DNA of 30,240 nt from Endomicrobium sp. (GCA_031273885.1 JAISRA010000104.1:1-30240); one strand, 5' to 3'; positions 16,954-25,237 are shown, counted from the stretch's first letter. Notes: generated by a model not told the origin, from the letters alone. Translations and numbers: made by a program.

Positions 16954-18207
16954 ATGAAAAATACACTTGCGGATATTGCTGTAGAAGGAAAAAAGGTTTT
17001 AGTCAGAGTTGATTATAATGTTCCTCTTGATGCGAATCTTAAAATAACAAATGACAAAAGAATAATTGCAACACTTCCTACAATAAAATATCTGTTAAAG
17101 AAAAATGCCGCAATAATTCTTATATCTCATTTGGGAAGACCGAAAGGAAAAAAAGTTGATGCAATGAGTCTAAATCCGGTCTCGCTTTGTTTGAGCGGAC
17201 TTCTCGGAAGGCCAGTTAAGTTTATAGGATATGATTGCATAAGCCATGAATCAAAAACAGCAGCGGCTAATTTAAAAACAGGAGAAATACTTTTATTAGA
17301 AAATCTTAGGTTTCATCCTGAAGAAGAAGGTAAAAATGCAGTTGGTGAAAAAGATAATAATGCAATGGAGGCATTTGCAAAGGAACTTGCTTCTATGGGC
17401 GAAGTCTTTGTTCAAGATGCATTTGGTACGGTGCATAGAGCGCATGCCTCAACCGCCAGTATTGTTAAGTATGTTAAAGATGTTGCATCAGGTTTTCTTG
17501 TTGAGAAAGAACTTAAATTTTTAGGCGAAGCGTTAGAAAAGCCTATAAGACCTTTTTTGGCAATTCTTGGCGGAGCTAAAGTTTCGGATAAAATAAATGT
17601 CATAGAAAATCTTTTAAATAAGGTTAACGCAATTATAATTGGTGGAGCTATGGCATACACTTTTTTGAAATCGCAAGGAGTAAGCACAGGGACTTCTTTG
17701 GTTGAAGACGATAAGCTTGATTTGGCTGCGGAACTTATTAGAAAAGCTAGAGAAAAGAAAGTTGATTTCCTATTGCCGATTGATCATATAATTACTAATA
17801 AAGTAGATTTTACAAATAAACATGTGCCTTCAGAGGCGGATGTGAAAATTACTGTTGATGAAGCAATACCGGAAGGATTTATGGGTGTTGATATAGGTCC
17901 TAAGTCAATAGAAAAATTTTCTGAAGTAGTTAAATTTTCAAAAACCATAGTTTGGAATGGTCCTCTAGGCATTTTTGAGATAAATGAGTTTTCAAAAGGA
18001 ACTGTTGAAATTGCAGAGTTCATAGCTGAAGCTACTACAAATAAAGGAGCAATATCTGTCGTTGGTGGTGGAGATTCAGTGTCGGCTGTTAAGAAGGCCG
18101 GTGTAGATAAAAAAATAAGTCATATTTCTACAGGAGGTGGTGCATCTTTGGAATTTCTTGAAGGTAAAGAGCTTCCTGGTATTGTAGCTATTCCTGATAA
18201 AAAGTAG
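16954..18207 (+). CDS. pgk: Phosphoglycerate kinase
   Basis: Transfers phosphate from 1,3-bisphosphoglycerate to ADP; 417 residues. Signatures: RVDYNVPLD near the N-terminus, ISHLGRPKG, LLLENLRFHPEEEG, VQDAFGTVHRAHAST, AILGGAKVSDKI, VWNGPLGIFE, and the nucleotide loop VVGGGDSVSAV with ISTGGGASLEFLEG at the C-terminus. The frame is open further upstream, but the start is placed at ATG 16954-16956, where AAAGGGG precedes MKNTLADIAV and the family similarity begins. It follows gap. secG follows with its own promoter. Confidence 0.96.
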   Translation: MKNTLADIAVEGKKVLVRVDYNVPLDANLKITNDKRIIATLPTIKYLLKKNAAIILISHLGRPKGKKVDAMSLNPVSLCLSGLLGRPVKFIGYDCISHESKTAAANLKTGEILLLENLRFHPEEEGKNAVGEKDNNAMEAFAKELASMGEVFVQDAFGTVHRAHASTASIVKYVKDVASGFLVEKELKFLGEALEKPIRPFLAILGGAKVSDKINVIENLLNKVNAIIIGGAMAYTFLKSQGVSTGTSLVEDDKLDLAAELIRKAREKKVDFLLPIDHIITNKVDFTNKHVPSEADVKITVDEAIPEGFMGVDIGPKSIEKFSEVVKFSKTIVWNGPLGIFEINEFSKGTVEIAEFIAEATTNKGAISVVGGGDSVSAVKKAGVDKKISHISTGGGASLEFLEGKELPGIVAIPDKK

Positions 18208-18237
18208 ACGAGCGAATTTGATTCAATGGTTAAAAAA

Positions 18238-18267
18238 TTGACAGGTGGTACCATATTGTAGTATAAT
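18238..18267 (+). promoter_or_regulatory. Strong sigma-70-type promoter for secG
   Basis: Perfect -35 TTGACA (18238-18243), 18-nt spacer, perfect -10 TATAAT (18262-18267). Transcription should begin near 18273-18276, only a few bases before the secG ATG at 18278. Confidence 0.75.
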
Positions 18268-18277
18268 TACTTACGTT

Positions 18278-18550
18278 ATGACTATTTTAAATGTAGCATT
18301 TTTCGCTCTTAAATTTTTACACTATACAGTTAGTGTTGGGTTGATATTTATTGTTCTTCTACAGGTTGGTAAAACTGGTGGTATAGCAGGTATTTTCGGT
18401 GGTAGTGGATCTAATCAGATTTTTAATGCTCCATCAGGTATAGCTTTTATAAAAAAATTAACGGTTATTATGGCTTGTATATTTTTGTTTACATCTTTAA
18501 TGCTTACAAAGCTTTCTACAAATATGAGCATGGTGTCCGTTGTAGATTAG
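18278..18550 (+). CDS. secG: Protein-export membrane protein SecG
   Basis: Small SecYEG translocon subunit of 90 residues with two membrane helices: FLHYTVSVGLIFIVLLQ and LTVIMACIFLFTSLML. The conserved cytoplasmic loop between them, GKTGGIAGIFGGSGSNQIF, is a SecG hallmark. The start ATG at 18278-18280 has no Shine-Dalgarno; a GTG at 18245 would fall inside the promoter spacer. The mRNA from the promoter above would be leaderless or nearly so, unless pgk read-through supplies a leader. tRNA-Leu and tRNA-Gly follow on the same strand. Confidence 0.88.
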   Translation: MTILNVAFFALKFLHYTVSVGLIFIVLLQVGKTGGIAGIFGGSGSNQIFNAPSGIAFIKKLTVIMACIFLFTSLMLTKLSTNMSMVSVVD

Positions 18551-18617
18551 AAAGTGTGTGCTTGCTGTAAATAGTAAATAATGTTGAGATGTGTATAAAA
18601 GTCCCCATTGTTTCTGG

Positions 18618-18700
18618 GCTGGGGTGGCGGAATTGGCATACGCGCACGTTTGAGGGGCGTGTCCTTACCCGGGATGCGGGTTCAAGTCCCGCCCTCAGCA
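18618..18700 (+). tRNA. tRNA-Leu (GAG)
   Basis: 83-nt class II tRNA: acceptor GCTGGGG/CCTCAGC with A73, anticodon stem CACGT/GCGTG, loop TTGAGGG with anticodon GAG, long variable arm (about 18660-18675), T arm GCGGG-TTCAAGT-CCCGC. CCA is not encoded. Confidence 0.95.
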
Positions 18701-18751
18701 TTTTTAAAAGTGAATATTTGGGTTTACTTATAATATATAATAAATACTTTC

Positions 18752-18823
18752 GCGGGTGTAGTTCAGCGGTAGAACGTCTCGTTGCCAACGAGAAGGTCGT
18801 GGGTTCAAGTCCCATCGCCCGCT
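18752..18823 (+). tRNA. tRNA-Gly (GCC)
   Basis: 72-nt cloverleaf: acceptor GCGGGTG/CGCCCGC with one T-G pair, anticodon stem TCTCG/CGAGA, loop TTGCCAA (anticodon GCC), T arm GTGGG-TTCAAGT-CCCAT. CCA is not encoded. It is 51 nt after tRNA-Leu and probably shares its transcript. Confidence 0.95.
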
Positions 18824-19075
18824 TATTAGTATTATTAAAGCATATTTTAAAGTATTTGCTAATTTTGTGAGAGTTTTTATAAATAGTAAGCAAAAAAGTC
18901 TAAAGTTTTATGCAAAAGTTATTTAGAATAACTAAATTTTATCATTTTACGCTTCTGAACAAAGGTTATTTTTAATAAGTCAGTTAGTTTGTGGCCCATC
19001 CCATTTAAGTAGCTAAGTAATAAATAGTTGCACAGTAAGCAATGTTTTTTTTCTAAGTGAAACAAAACTTTATAG

Positions 19076-19249
19076 ATGGTGATAGGTGATGATATATTAT
19101 TTGAAAGATATTATGTGCCTTGGGAGGCTTTAATTAGTATTTGCATGGAATCCCATAATTTTATTTGCTCTCTTCATGAATTGATAACAACCGGGAAATA
19201 GGAGTATATATTATACATAATCATAGAGTGTGTAGATTTTAAAAACTAG
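19076..19249 (+). pseudogene. Unidentified ORF relic
   Basis: ATG 19076 opens a 41-codon frame (GDDILFERYYVPWEALISIC, ESHNFICSLHELITTGK) ending in TAG at 19199-19201. The same frame continues for 15 codons (EYILYIIIECVDFKN) to a second stop at 19247. The amino-acid texture is protein-like and the family is unknown to me. The flanking 18824-19075 and 19250-19429 show nothing else recognisable. Confidence 0.3.
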
Positions 19250-19429
19250 TCCTTCAGCAATTTCTGATTTAATATAACGTATGGTTTATTATTATATATA
19301 TATAGTAGTGCCCTAATTTACATGCTATTTATACAATACCTTATTTACTTGTTTTATTAGCGGAATAATTTTGCCGGCTTTTTTGCTATCATAAAAAGTT
19401 TCAGATTTTGGTTGAGAAGCAGAGAATTT

Positions 19430-19552
19430 ATGTTATATAGAATAAACTTCACAATAGTGATTGTGTTGTTATGTATCCTGACAGTACTTTTAGGGATTTA
19501 TCAAATAGGGATTTATCAAAGTATTATTTTATACAATCATCAGACCGGTTGA
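19430..19552 (+). pseudogene. Membrane-anchor ORF relic (40 codons)
   Basis: ATG 19430 starts MLYRINFTIVIVLLCILTVL, a single predicted N-terminal membrane helix, then GIYQIGIYQSII and a stop at 19550-19552. It looks like the first part of a longer anchored protein cut off by decay, although a 40-residue membrane peptide cannot be excluded. Its GIYQ doubling comes from a 15-bp tandem duplication. Confidence 0.35.
19491..19520 (+). repeat. Perfect 15-bp tandem duplication
   Basis: TAGGGATTTATCAAA occurs twice in a row (19491-19505 and 19506-19520). It keeps the reading frame of the surrounding relic, adding five codons. It looks like a replication-slippage event. Confidence 0.95.
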
Positions 19553-19601
19553 CCTCAGTCCTATATGCCTAAACAAATAATATTGAATTTTAATAAATTT
19601 A

Positions 19602-19963
19602 TTGGGTTTTGTAATTATAATGTTGTTTAAGATATATTTACGAAATTTAAAGCTATTACGACATGAGCGCGGTTCTTGTTTCTGTGAAAATTTATTTTCA
19701 GTTTTAATTTTAACTTTTAATCAAGACCCCAAAAAATTCGTACTTAAGCTGAAGACTTTTTCAAAGTTCTCTCATAATTTAAAGTTCTTGTAATTTTTCT
19801 CGAAATCTTTGCAATGAAACCTTAACGCCTCTGCATTGATTGTTTAGAATATAATGCTGATGTCTTTTTTTCATTAATGTCATTGAAATTATTGCTTGAA
19901 AATCATTATATATCGCGTGATTCCCTGTCTGACGATACTTTTATACCACCGGTTAGTTTCTAA
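19602..19963 (+). pseudogene. Unidentified ORF relic in two frames
   Basis: A frame from 19602 (LFSVLILTFNQDPKKFVLKL, ending TAA 19791-19793) is followed in another frame by VIFLEIFAMKP, a stop, then CIDCLEYNADVFFSLMSLKL and HYISRDSLSDDTFIPPV, ending at TAA 19961-19963. The two frames overlap at 19778-19790, so one frameshift plus one stop would join them. With the membrane anchor at 19430 this may be a single dead gene. I do not recognise the family. Confidence 0.35.
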
Positions 19964-20128
19964 AAGTTTGATGAGTTTACGTAGTATAATTCCTCACATT
20001 AAAAACAAAGTTTATTTTTAATAAAAAATTACAAAATGCTTATAAAATTAGAGGAATTACATATAAAATCGAGTCGCAACGCTTTTAAATTTAGACTTTG
20101 AAAAGTAGTATTCCGACTGGCCTTTTTA

Positions 20129-20157
20129 TTGTCAATGTGTGCATAATATCATAGAAT
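20129..20157 (+). promoter_or_regulatory. Promoter of the der operon
   Basis: -35 TTGTCA (20129-20134, 5 of 6), 17-nt spacer, -10 TAGAAT (20152-20157, 5 of 6). Transcription would start near 20164, giving a leader of about 26 nt with AAGGA before the der ATG. Confidence 0.7.
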
Positions 20158-20189
20158 CTGTTATATGAAAGCTGTAAAAGGATTAATTG

Positions 20190-21512
20190 ATGTTGACAAA
20201 AGTTGCTATAGTAGGTAGGCCTAACGTAGGCAAGTCTACTCTGTTTAATAGGTTTATCGGTAGAAAAAAAGCAATCATTCACAAAACTCCTGGAACAACA
20301 AGGGATAGGAATGATTATGAAGTTTCGTGGAAAAATAAAAAATTTGTTATTACAGATACTGCAGGCTGGAGCACAGATATTTTTGTGTTTTCAAAAGATA
20401 TGTCTCGTCAGCTTGAAATTGCCATACAAAAAGCTGGCATAGTATTGTTTATTGTTGACGGAAAAACAGGTATTCATCCTATGGATGCTGAAATTGCTAA
20501 ACAAATTAGATTTAGCCAAAAAAAAATAATTCTTGTTGTAAATAAAATTGATACACAGGCAGAAGAAATTAGAGGATATGAGTTTTATGAGTTTGGTTTT
20601 AATAATACCGTCTTCGTCTCTGCAAACCACGGAAGAAACATAAACGACTTGTTAGATAAAATTTGGGATAATATAAAATACGATAGAAAGACAAAGAAAA
20701 CGCATGAAATCTTGAAAATTATTCTTGTAGGGAAACCAAATGTTGGAAAATCTTCATTTATTAACGCTGTTGCCAAAGAAGAGAGAAGTATCGTTCACGA
20801 TGTTCCGGGTACAACAAGAGATTCCCTTACGGCTCATGTTCAAATTAAAGACAAAGAATATATTGTTATAGATACAGCAGGGTTGCACAGAGGCAGCAAA
20901 ATGAAAGACGATATGGAATATCTTTCAACGTTGAGTACCAATTATGCCATTGAAAGTGCTGATGTTGCAGTTTTGATTGCTGATGCTTCTCAAGGCATAG
21001 GTGAAACCGAAGTAAAAATCGCAAGATTACTGCTTGAAAAGAGAAAATCTGTTATTGTAGCTGTAAATAAATGGGATTTGATAGAGGAAAAAGAAGAAGA
21101 AGCAAAATATTTTGTAGAGCAGTTAAGAGAAAGAATAAAGTTTATGAACTGGGCAGATATTATTTTTATATCAGCAAAAACAGGTCAGAGATTAGAGAAA
21201 ATATTTCAAGAAGCAGAGCTTGTGTTTAAACAATATTCAAAAGAACTTACACAAGAAGAGCTTAATGAAGTTATAAGAGACGCTCTTACAAGAAAGACTT
21301 ATATAAGTAAAGGTAAAACGTTAAAATTCAAAGAATATGCACAGGTTGCTTCAAAACCACCTGTATTTGTTTTTTCAGTTAATGATATTGAACTTGTGCA
21401 TTTTTCTTATGAGAGGTTTCTTGAAAATTGTTTAAGGTCAAGATTCGGATTTCATGGCACGCCGATAATTTTAAAATTTAGAAAATACTATAGAGAAAAA
21501 CAGGATCGATAA
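20190..21512 (+). CDS. der: Ribosome-assembly GTPase Der (EngA)
   Basis: Double-GTPase needed for 50S maturation, 440 residues. The first G domain has GRPNVGKSTLF, PGTTRDRNDYEV, DTAGW and NKID. The second has GKPNVGKSSFI, PGTTRDSLTA, DTAGLHRGSK and NKWD. The C-terminal KH-like domain ends in RSRFGFHGTPIILKFR. ATG 20190 is preceded by AAGGA with 7-nt spacing (a TTG lies one codon upstream). It heads a run der-plsY-gpsA; der-plsY-gpsA linkage is common in bacteria. Confidence 0.97.
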   Translation: MLTKVAIVGRPNVGKSTLFNRFIGRKKAIIHKTPGTTRDRNDYEVSWKNKKFVITDTAGWSTDIFVFSKDMSRQLEIAIQKAGIVLFIVDGKTGIHPMDAEIAKQIRFSQKKIILVVNKIDTQAEEIRGYEFYEFGFNNTVFVSANHGRNINDLLDKIWDNIKYDRKTKKTHEILKIILVGKPNVGKSSFINAVAKEERSIVHDVPGTTRDSLTAHVQIKDKEYIVIDTAGLHRGSKMKDDMEYLSTLSTNYAIESADVAVLIADASQGIGETEVKIARLLLEKRKSVIVAVNKWDLIEEKEEEAKYFVEQLRERIKFMNWADIIFISAKTGQRLEKIFQEAELVFKQYSKELTQEELNEVIRDALTRKTYISKGKTLKFKEYAQVASKPPVFVFSVNDIELVHFSYERFLENCLRSRFGFHGTPIILKFRKYYREKQDR

Positions 21513-21519
21513 ATAAAAA

Positions 21520-22119
21520 GTGCTGATAAAAGGTATATATATATTTTTTGCATATTTGTGTGGATCGATTCCTTCTGCATATATTGTTGCAAAAGTGTTC
21601 GGAAAAGCAGATATACGTGTAATTGGGTCTGGGAATCCTGGAACTACAAACGTTTTGAGATCAGTTGGAAAGATCGCCGGAATATTAACGTTTGCAGTTG
21701 ATGTTTCAAAAGGATTTGGTCCCGTTTATTTTGCGTTAATAATAGACAGTTCTTTTTATTATTCTATTGTTGTTGCCTTTGCAGCGATAATTGGGCATAT
21801 GTTTACAATATTTTTAAAGTTTAACGGTGGGAAAGGAGTTGCCACGGGATTAGGTGTATTTTTGGCACTTATGCCTTTGCCGTCGATTGTAGCTTTTATT
21901 ATTTTTAGTTTGGTTTTCGTAGTTTCAGGTTATGCTGCATTAGGATCGGTGTGTGCTGCTGTGGGGCTTCCTTTAGTGTCTTTTTTTTCAGGTTATGGTG
22001 CAGACCACGTAGTGTTTTCTTTTGCTGTTTCGGTATTTATTATTTACAAACATAAGGCAAATATACGAAGACTGAAAGAAGGTTCTGAAAATAGATTTAA
22101 GATATTTAAGAGGAAATAA
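21520..22119 (+). CDS. plsY: Acyl-phosphate:glycerol-3-phosphate acyltransferase
   Basis: Inner-membrane enzyme making lysophosphatidic acid from acyl-phosphate and glycerol-3-phosphate; 199 residues, several membrane helices. The three conserved motifs are present: GSIPSAY and IGSGNPGTTNVLR, GHMFTIFLKFNGGKGVATG, and KHKANIRRLKEGSENR. It starts with GTG, 7 nt after the der stop, with no clear Shine-Dalgarno, so coupled translation is likely. gpsA, which makes its substrate, starts 1 nt after its stop codon. Confidence 0.95.
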   Translation: MLIKGIYIFFAYLCGSIPSAYIVAKVFGKADIRVIGSGNPGTTNVLRSVGKIAGILTFAVDVSKGFGPVYFALIIDSSFYYSIVVAFAAIIGHMFTIFLKFNGGKGVATGLGVFLALMPLPSIVAFIIFSLVFVVSGYAALGSVCAAVGLPLVSFFSGYGADHVVFSFAVSVFIIYKHKANIRRLKEGSENRFKIFKRK

Positions 22120-22120
22120 T

Positions 22121-23113
22121 ATGAAAATCACTGTTCTTGGAGCGGGTTCATGGGGAGCAACTCTTGCCATTCTTTTATTTGAAAATAAACATGAGGTTAC
22201 TCTTTGGGAATTTGATGCGGAAAGAGCAAAAAAATTACAAAACAGAAAAATAAAACCGTTTGAAACCGGTGTTGATTTGCCTGAAGGTATAATCGTTACG
22301 AATAGTCTAGATACTCTTAAAGATAGAGAAGCTGTTTTGTTTGCTGTTCCTTCGCAGTATATGAGATTGACATGTATGCTGTTAAAAAATAACGGGATAT
22401 CTCTTGAGAGAAAACTTATAGTAAGCGCGACAAAAGGCATAGAAAACGGTACATTATTGAGAATGTCTGAAGTTATAGAAGATGTTTTTAAAGATATTTA
22501 TGATAATATCGCAGTTCTTTCTGGTCCAAGCCACGCTGAAGAAGTATGCAGAAAAGTTCCTACTGTGGTTATATCTGCAGCAACCAATATTGATACTGCG
22601 GAAAAATGCAGAGTTCTATTCATGAATAATTTTTTCAGAATTTACAACCAAACTGACATTATAGGCGTTGAAATCGGCGCGGCACTGAAAAATGTTTTTG
22701 CAGTGGCTTCAGGAATAGTTGATGGTTTGAAATATGGCGATAATACAAAGGCAGCTATTGTTTCAAGAGGTCTTAAAGAACTTGTGAGAGTTGGTGTTGT
22801 TTTAGGTGGTCAAAAACAGACTTTTTTTGGCTTGTCTGGTGTTGGTGATTTAATGGTCACATGTTTTTCAAAGCATTCGAGGAATCGTGCCATTGGACAA
22901 TTGATAGCTGAGGGAAAGTGTCTGAGTGATGCTGAAAAGTGTTTAGGAATGATCGCTGAAGGCGTAAAAAATTCAGTTAGTGCTTATGAGATTGGGGGAA
23001 AATTTAATCTAGAACTTCCGATAATAAATGAAGTATATGAGGTTTTGTTTAAAGGGAAGAATCCGATTGAAGCTGTAAATAATTTAATGACAAGAGGAGC
23101 AAGACATGAGTAA
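22121..23113 (+). CDS. gpsA: NAD(P)H-dependent glycerol-3-phosphate dehydrogenase
   Basis: Reduces dihydroxyacetone phosphate to glycerol-3-phosphate for phospholipid synthesis; 330 residues. The N-terminal Rossmann motif is VLGAGSWGATLAILL. VSATKGIE and SGPSHAEEV follow, then the catalytic Lys region GVEIGAALKNVFAVASGI, with FGLSGVGDLMVTCFSKHSRN and the C-terminal GMIAEGVKNS. The ribosome-binding site AGGAA lies within the end of plsY. Supply (GpsA) and use (PlsY) of glycerol-3-phosphate are thus in one operon. Confidence 0.96.
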   Translation: MKITVLGAGSWGATLAILLFENKHEVTLWEFDAERAKKLQNRKIKPFETGVDLPEGIIVTNSLDTLKDREAVLFAVPSQYMRLTCMLLKNNGISLERKLIVSATKGIENGTLLRMSEVIEDVFKDIYDNIAVLSGPSHAEEVCRKVPTVVISAATNIDTAEKCRVLFMNNFFRIYNQTDIIGVEIGAALKNVFAVASGIVDGLKYGDNTKAAIVSRGLKELVRVGVVLGGQKQTFFGLSGVGDLMVTCFSKHSRNRAIGQLIAEGKCLSDAEKCLGMIAEGVKNSVSAYEIGGKFNLELPIINEVYEVLFKGKNPIEAVNNLMTRGARHE

Positions 23114-23170
23114 AATTTGAAGAGATAAATTAACGGCAATTTTACTATATACTTACAGAGGTAATAAAAA

Positions 23171-23431
23171 GTGACTAAAAATGATATAGCAGTGGCATTA
23201 TCAAAAATATTAAGTTCAAAAAAAGAAGCTTATGTAGCTGTAAATAAAGTTTTTGAAGAAATCTCACATGCTTTGAAGAACGGTGAAAAAATTGTTGTGA
23301 CGGGATTTGGAAGCTTTAATATGTTTGAGACGAGAATAAAAGCCGGTAGGAATCCAAAAACAGGTGAAAAACTTCTTATTGCTCCAATGAAAAAAATAAA
23401 ATTTAAACAATCAAAAGATTTTTTTAAATAG
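23171..23431 (+). CDS. HU/IHF-family DNA-binding protein
   Basis: Nucleoid protein of 86 residues (family 90-95). MTKNDIAVALSKILSSKKEA forms the dimerisation helices, VVTGFGSFNMFETRIKAGRN the saddle and the beta-arm tip, and RNPKTGEKLLIAPMKKIKFK the DNA-binding arm with the conserved Arg-Asn-Pro. The start is GTG with AGAGGT upstream. It precedes the MerR-type regulator by 15 nt, probably in one transcript. HU and IHF cannot be told apart from this alone. Confidence 0.92.
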   Translation: MTKNDIAVALSKILSSKKEAYVAVNKVFEEISHALKNGEKIVVTGFGSFNMFETRIKAGRNPKTGEKLLIAPMKKIKFKQSKDFFK

Positions 23432-23446
23432 TAAGGAGAAAAGAAA

Positions 23447-23821
23447 GTGCTTAAAGTTCCGCCGATACCAGATAAAGAGTATTTTAGTATCGGAGAAGTT
23501 TCTCAGATAACGCTTGTTCCAAAACATACTTTAAGATATTGGGAAAATGAATTTAAACTTCTCCGGCCTGTAAGAAGAAGTTCTGGACGGAGAAGATACA
23601 GCAAAAAAGAAGTGGAAATGGTTTTTAAGATCAAAGATTTATTGTATAATAAACGGTATACTATTGAAGGTGTTAGGAAATACTTAATCGGCGATAAGCG
23701 AAAAAAACTTGCGGATGTGTCGCCAAATTTGAACTTAGATTTAGAGCATATGCCGGACTCTAAATTTTTAAGAGATCTAAAAGACGAATTGAAACATATT
23801 TTAAAACTGCTGAAGAAGTAA
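23447..23821 (+). CDS. MerR-family transcriptional regulator
   Basis: 124 residues. The N-terminal winged helix-turn-helix is YFSIGEVSQITLVPKHTLRY with WENEF, then RRSSGRRRYSKKEVEMVFKI and YTIEGVRKYL. The remainder is short and has no metal-binding cysteines or effector domain, so it is probably a minimal DNA-binding member. GTG start with AAGGAG at good spacing. HU next to a MerR-like gene is a recurrent arrangement, from memory, in several Gram-negative phyla. The target is unknown. Confidence 0.88.
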   Translation: MLKVPPIPDKEYFSIGEVSQITLVPKHTLRYWENEFKLLRPVRRSSGRRRYSKKEVEMVFKIKDLLYNKRYTIEGVRKYLIGDKRKKLADVSPNLNLDLEHMPDSKFLRDLKDELKHILKLLKK

Positions 23822-23886
23822 CATATTATGATGGTGCAGTTTGCGTAACAGCTTATTCTTATCAAACTAGTCTATTATTTAGATGT

Positions 23887-23960
23887 CGGGGGGGGGCGCA
23901 ATTGACAAGCGCACTCCTTTGGGGTGGGAGAGGACACTGGTTCAAATCCAGTCGCCCCGA
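23887..23960 (+). tRNA. tRNA-Pro (GGG), probably damaged
   Basis: The right half is canonical: D stem GCGC/GCGC, A26, anticodon stem CTCCT/GGGAG, loop TTGGGGT (anticodon GGG), T arm ACTGG-TTCAAAT-CCAGT, 3' acceptor CGCCCCG with A73. The 5' side is a run of nine G (23888-23896). This gives a G6:G67 clash in the acceptor stem and G at position 8 instead of the near-universal U. Position 19 is A rather than G. CCA is not encoded. It may be a dead copy, a strongly edited tRNA or a base-calling problem in the G-run. Confidence 0.75.
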
Positions 23961-23961
23961 T

Positions 23962-24165
23962 TTACAATGTAAATAAAATGTTAATATACTTTAACTTTGT
24001 CAGTTTTGAACGATGACGTGATTTTGCGTGATTACCATTTTCTTTATGGTTAAATTTAGTTTTAAGTCCTGTATAATTTCCATAAATTTCTTTAACATCT
24101 TTGTGCCACACATCATTAACAGTCTGAGTTATGTTTCTTCTAATGGTTAGAGGATTTTGAAGCAA
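23962..24165 (-). pseudogene. Unidentified basic ORF remnant
   Basis: 67 codons from a TTG (24163-24165) to TAA. It is very basic and reads like protein (NITQTVNDVWHKDVKEIYGN, then FNHKENGNHAKSRHRSKL). There is no ATG and no ribosome-binding site. It abuts the tRNA-Pro 3' end. I do not recognise it; it could be the tail of a lost mobile or restriction gene. Positions 24166-24286 hold nothing else recognisable. Confidence 0.3.
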
Positions 24166-24286
24166 TTATAGTATTACTAGAATTTATTCTGTTTACCGAA
24201 GGTAATTATATTACGTCTTCTCCTATGCATCAAGAATCTCGGGCATTTTTATTTTATTAGACTGCAGATCTTGAATTTTCTCATTA

Positions 24287-24367
24287 TTGTAATTGTTCGC
24301 AAAAAATTTTGTATAATAAATATAAAAATATAAACATGTAAACTTTGCTTTACGTATTTGCGTAAGG
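24287..24367 (+). promoter_or_regulatory. Promoter and leader hairpin of the rpsF operon
   Basis: Perfect -10 TATAAT (24312-24317) with a weak -35 TTGTAA (24287-24292, spacer 19). The roughly 95-nt leader holds a hairpin at 24347-24368 (GCTTTACG, loop TATTTG, CGTAAGGC). S6:S18 autoregulatory leaders are known for such operons, but their conserved CCG is not present here, so that role is not supported. Confidence 0.45.
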
Positions 24368-24417
24368 CTAAAACCTAGAGATAAAACTTTGGGGGTGCCA
24401 AAAAGGAGGTGGAAAAT

Positions 24418-24789
24418 ATGAATTATGAAAGCACATTTATTGTTTCTCCTGAATTGCAGATAGAAAAAGTTGAGCAACTCATCGCAAAAACGGTAAAAGT
24501 TGTTGAAACTTCTGAAGGAACTGTTAAAACAGTTCAACAATTGGGGAAAAAGAGGCTTGCTTATTCCATCAATAAAGTGCGTGAAGGGATTTATATTTAT
24601 ATGGAACTTAGCGGTACTGGTGAAATGGTCAATGCTCTTGAGAATTTTTTTAAATTTAATGATTCGGTTATAAGGTTTATGACAATTAAAAGTAAAAAAA
24701 ATATTGTGAAACCTGCTCTAAGAACAGAAACATTAACATTAGAGTCACAGATTGTGGAGGTAAAACAAAATGAGCCAGCAGCAGAGTAG
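24418..24789 (+). CDS. rpsF: 30S ribosomal protein S6
   Basis: 123 residues. MNYESTFIVSPELQIEKVEQ is the first strand and helix; VQQLGKKRLAYSINKVREGI and YIYMELSG form the central S6 signature, then NDSVIRFMTIK. The C-terminal 25 residues are an acidic extension. The start is ATG 24418 with AAGGAGG at ideal spacing; a GTG three codons upstream lies inside that site. The end overlaps ssb by 20 nt. First gene of the classical rpsF-ssb-rpsR-rplI operon. Confidence 0.95.
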   Translation: MNYESTFIVSPELQIEKVEQLIAKTVKVVETSEGTVKTVQQLGKKRLAYSINKVREGIYIYMELSGTGEMVNALENFFKFNDSVIRFMTIKSKKNIVKPALRTETLTLESQIVEVKQNEPAAE

Positions 24790-25237
24790 TTTTCGTTTGC
24801 CAGAGCAAAACAGTGTTATAATGGTTGGCAGGCTTACTGGAGATCCTGAGCTTAGGCGTACAAGTACGGGAAAGTCGGTTTGTTCATTTGATATAGCTAT
24901 CGGTAGAAGAGTGAAAGATTTAGTTACTGGCGAATGGAAAGATGCTGATCCGACGTTTGTTCCCGTCATTGTTTGGGGTGATCAGGCAGAAAGGTGTGGT
25001 GATCGTTTAAAAAAAGGGTTTCCTGTTCATGTAGAAGGAAGGCTCCAGACAAATAGATGGGAAGGAACCGCCGGTACAAAAAGGAGTCGTTTGGAGGTTG
25101 TAGCTTTAAGAGTACAGTTTCTTTTAGTGTCAAGACAGGAAAGTGTGGCAATAAGTGTAAGTTCTGTTGATAATGTGAGAGGATCTTCGACACAATTGGA
25201 TGATAGTATTGGCGATGATGAAGACATACCGTTTTGA
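24770..25237 (+). CDS. ssb: Single-stranded DNA-binding protein
   Basis: Replication and repair protein of 155 residues. The OB fold begins [20 protein letters not shown], with [22 protein letters not shown] and [13 protein letters not shown] short flexible linker leads to the acidic tip DDEDIPF, the known docking site for SSB partner proteins. GGAGGT precedes the ATG. The start lies inside rpsF (20-nt overlap). Confidence 0.96.
   Translation: MSQQQSSFRLPEQNSVIMVGRLTGDPELRRTSTGKSVCSFDIAIGRRVKDLVTGEWKDADPTFVPVIVWGDQAERCGDRLKKGFPVHVEGRLQTNRWEGTAGTKRSRLEVVALRVQFLLVSRQESVAISVSSVDNVRGSSTQLDDSIGDDEDIPF

Noticed and set aside
18516..18893. Open frames on both strands over the tRNA-Leu/tRNA-Gly pair
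   Set aside because: They are translations of tRNA sequence and its flanks; both tRNAs fold perfectly.
24347..24417. S6:S18 autoregulatory leader motif
   Set aside because: A hairpin is present, but the conserved CCG feature is absent from the leader.
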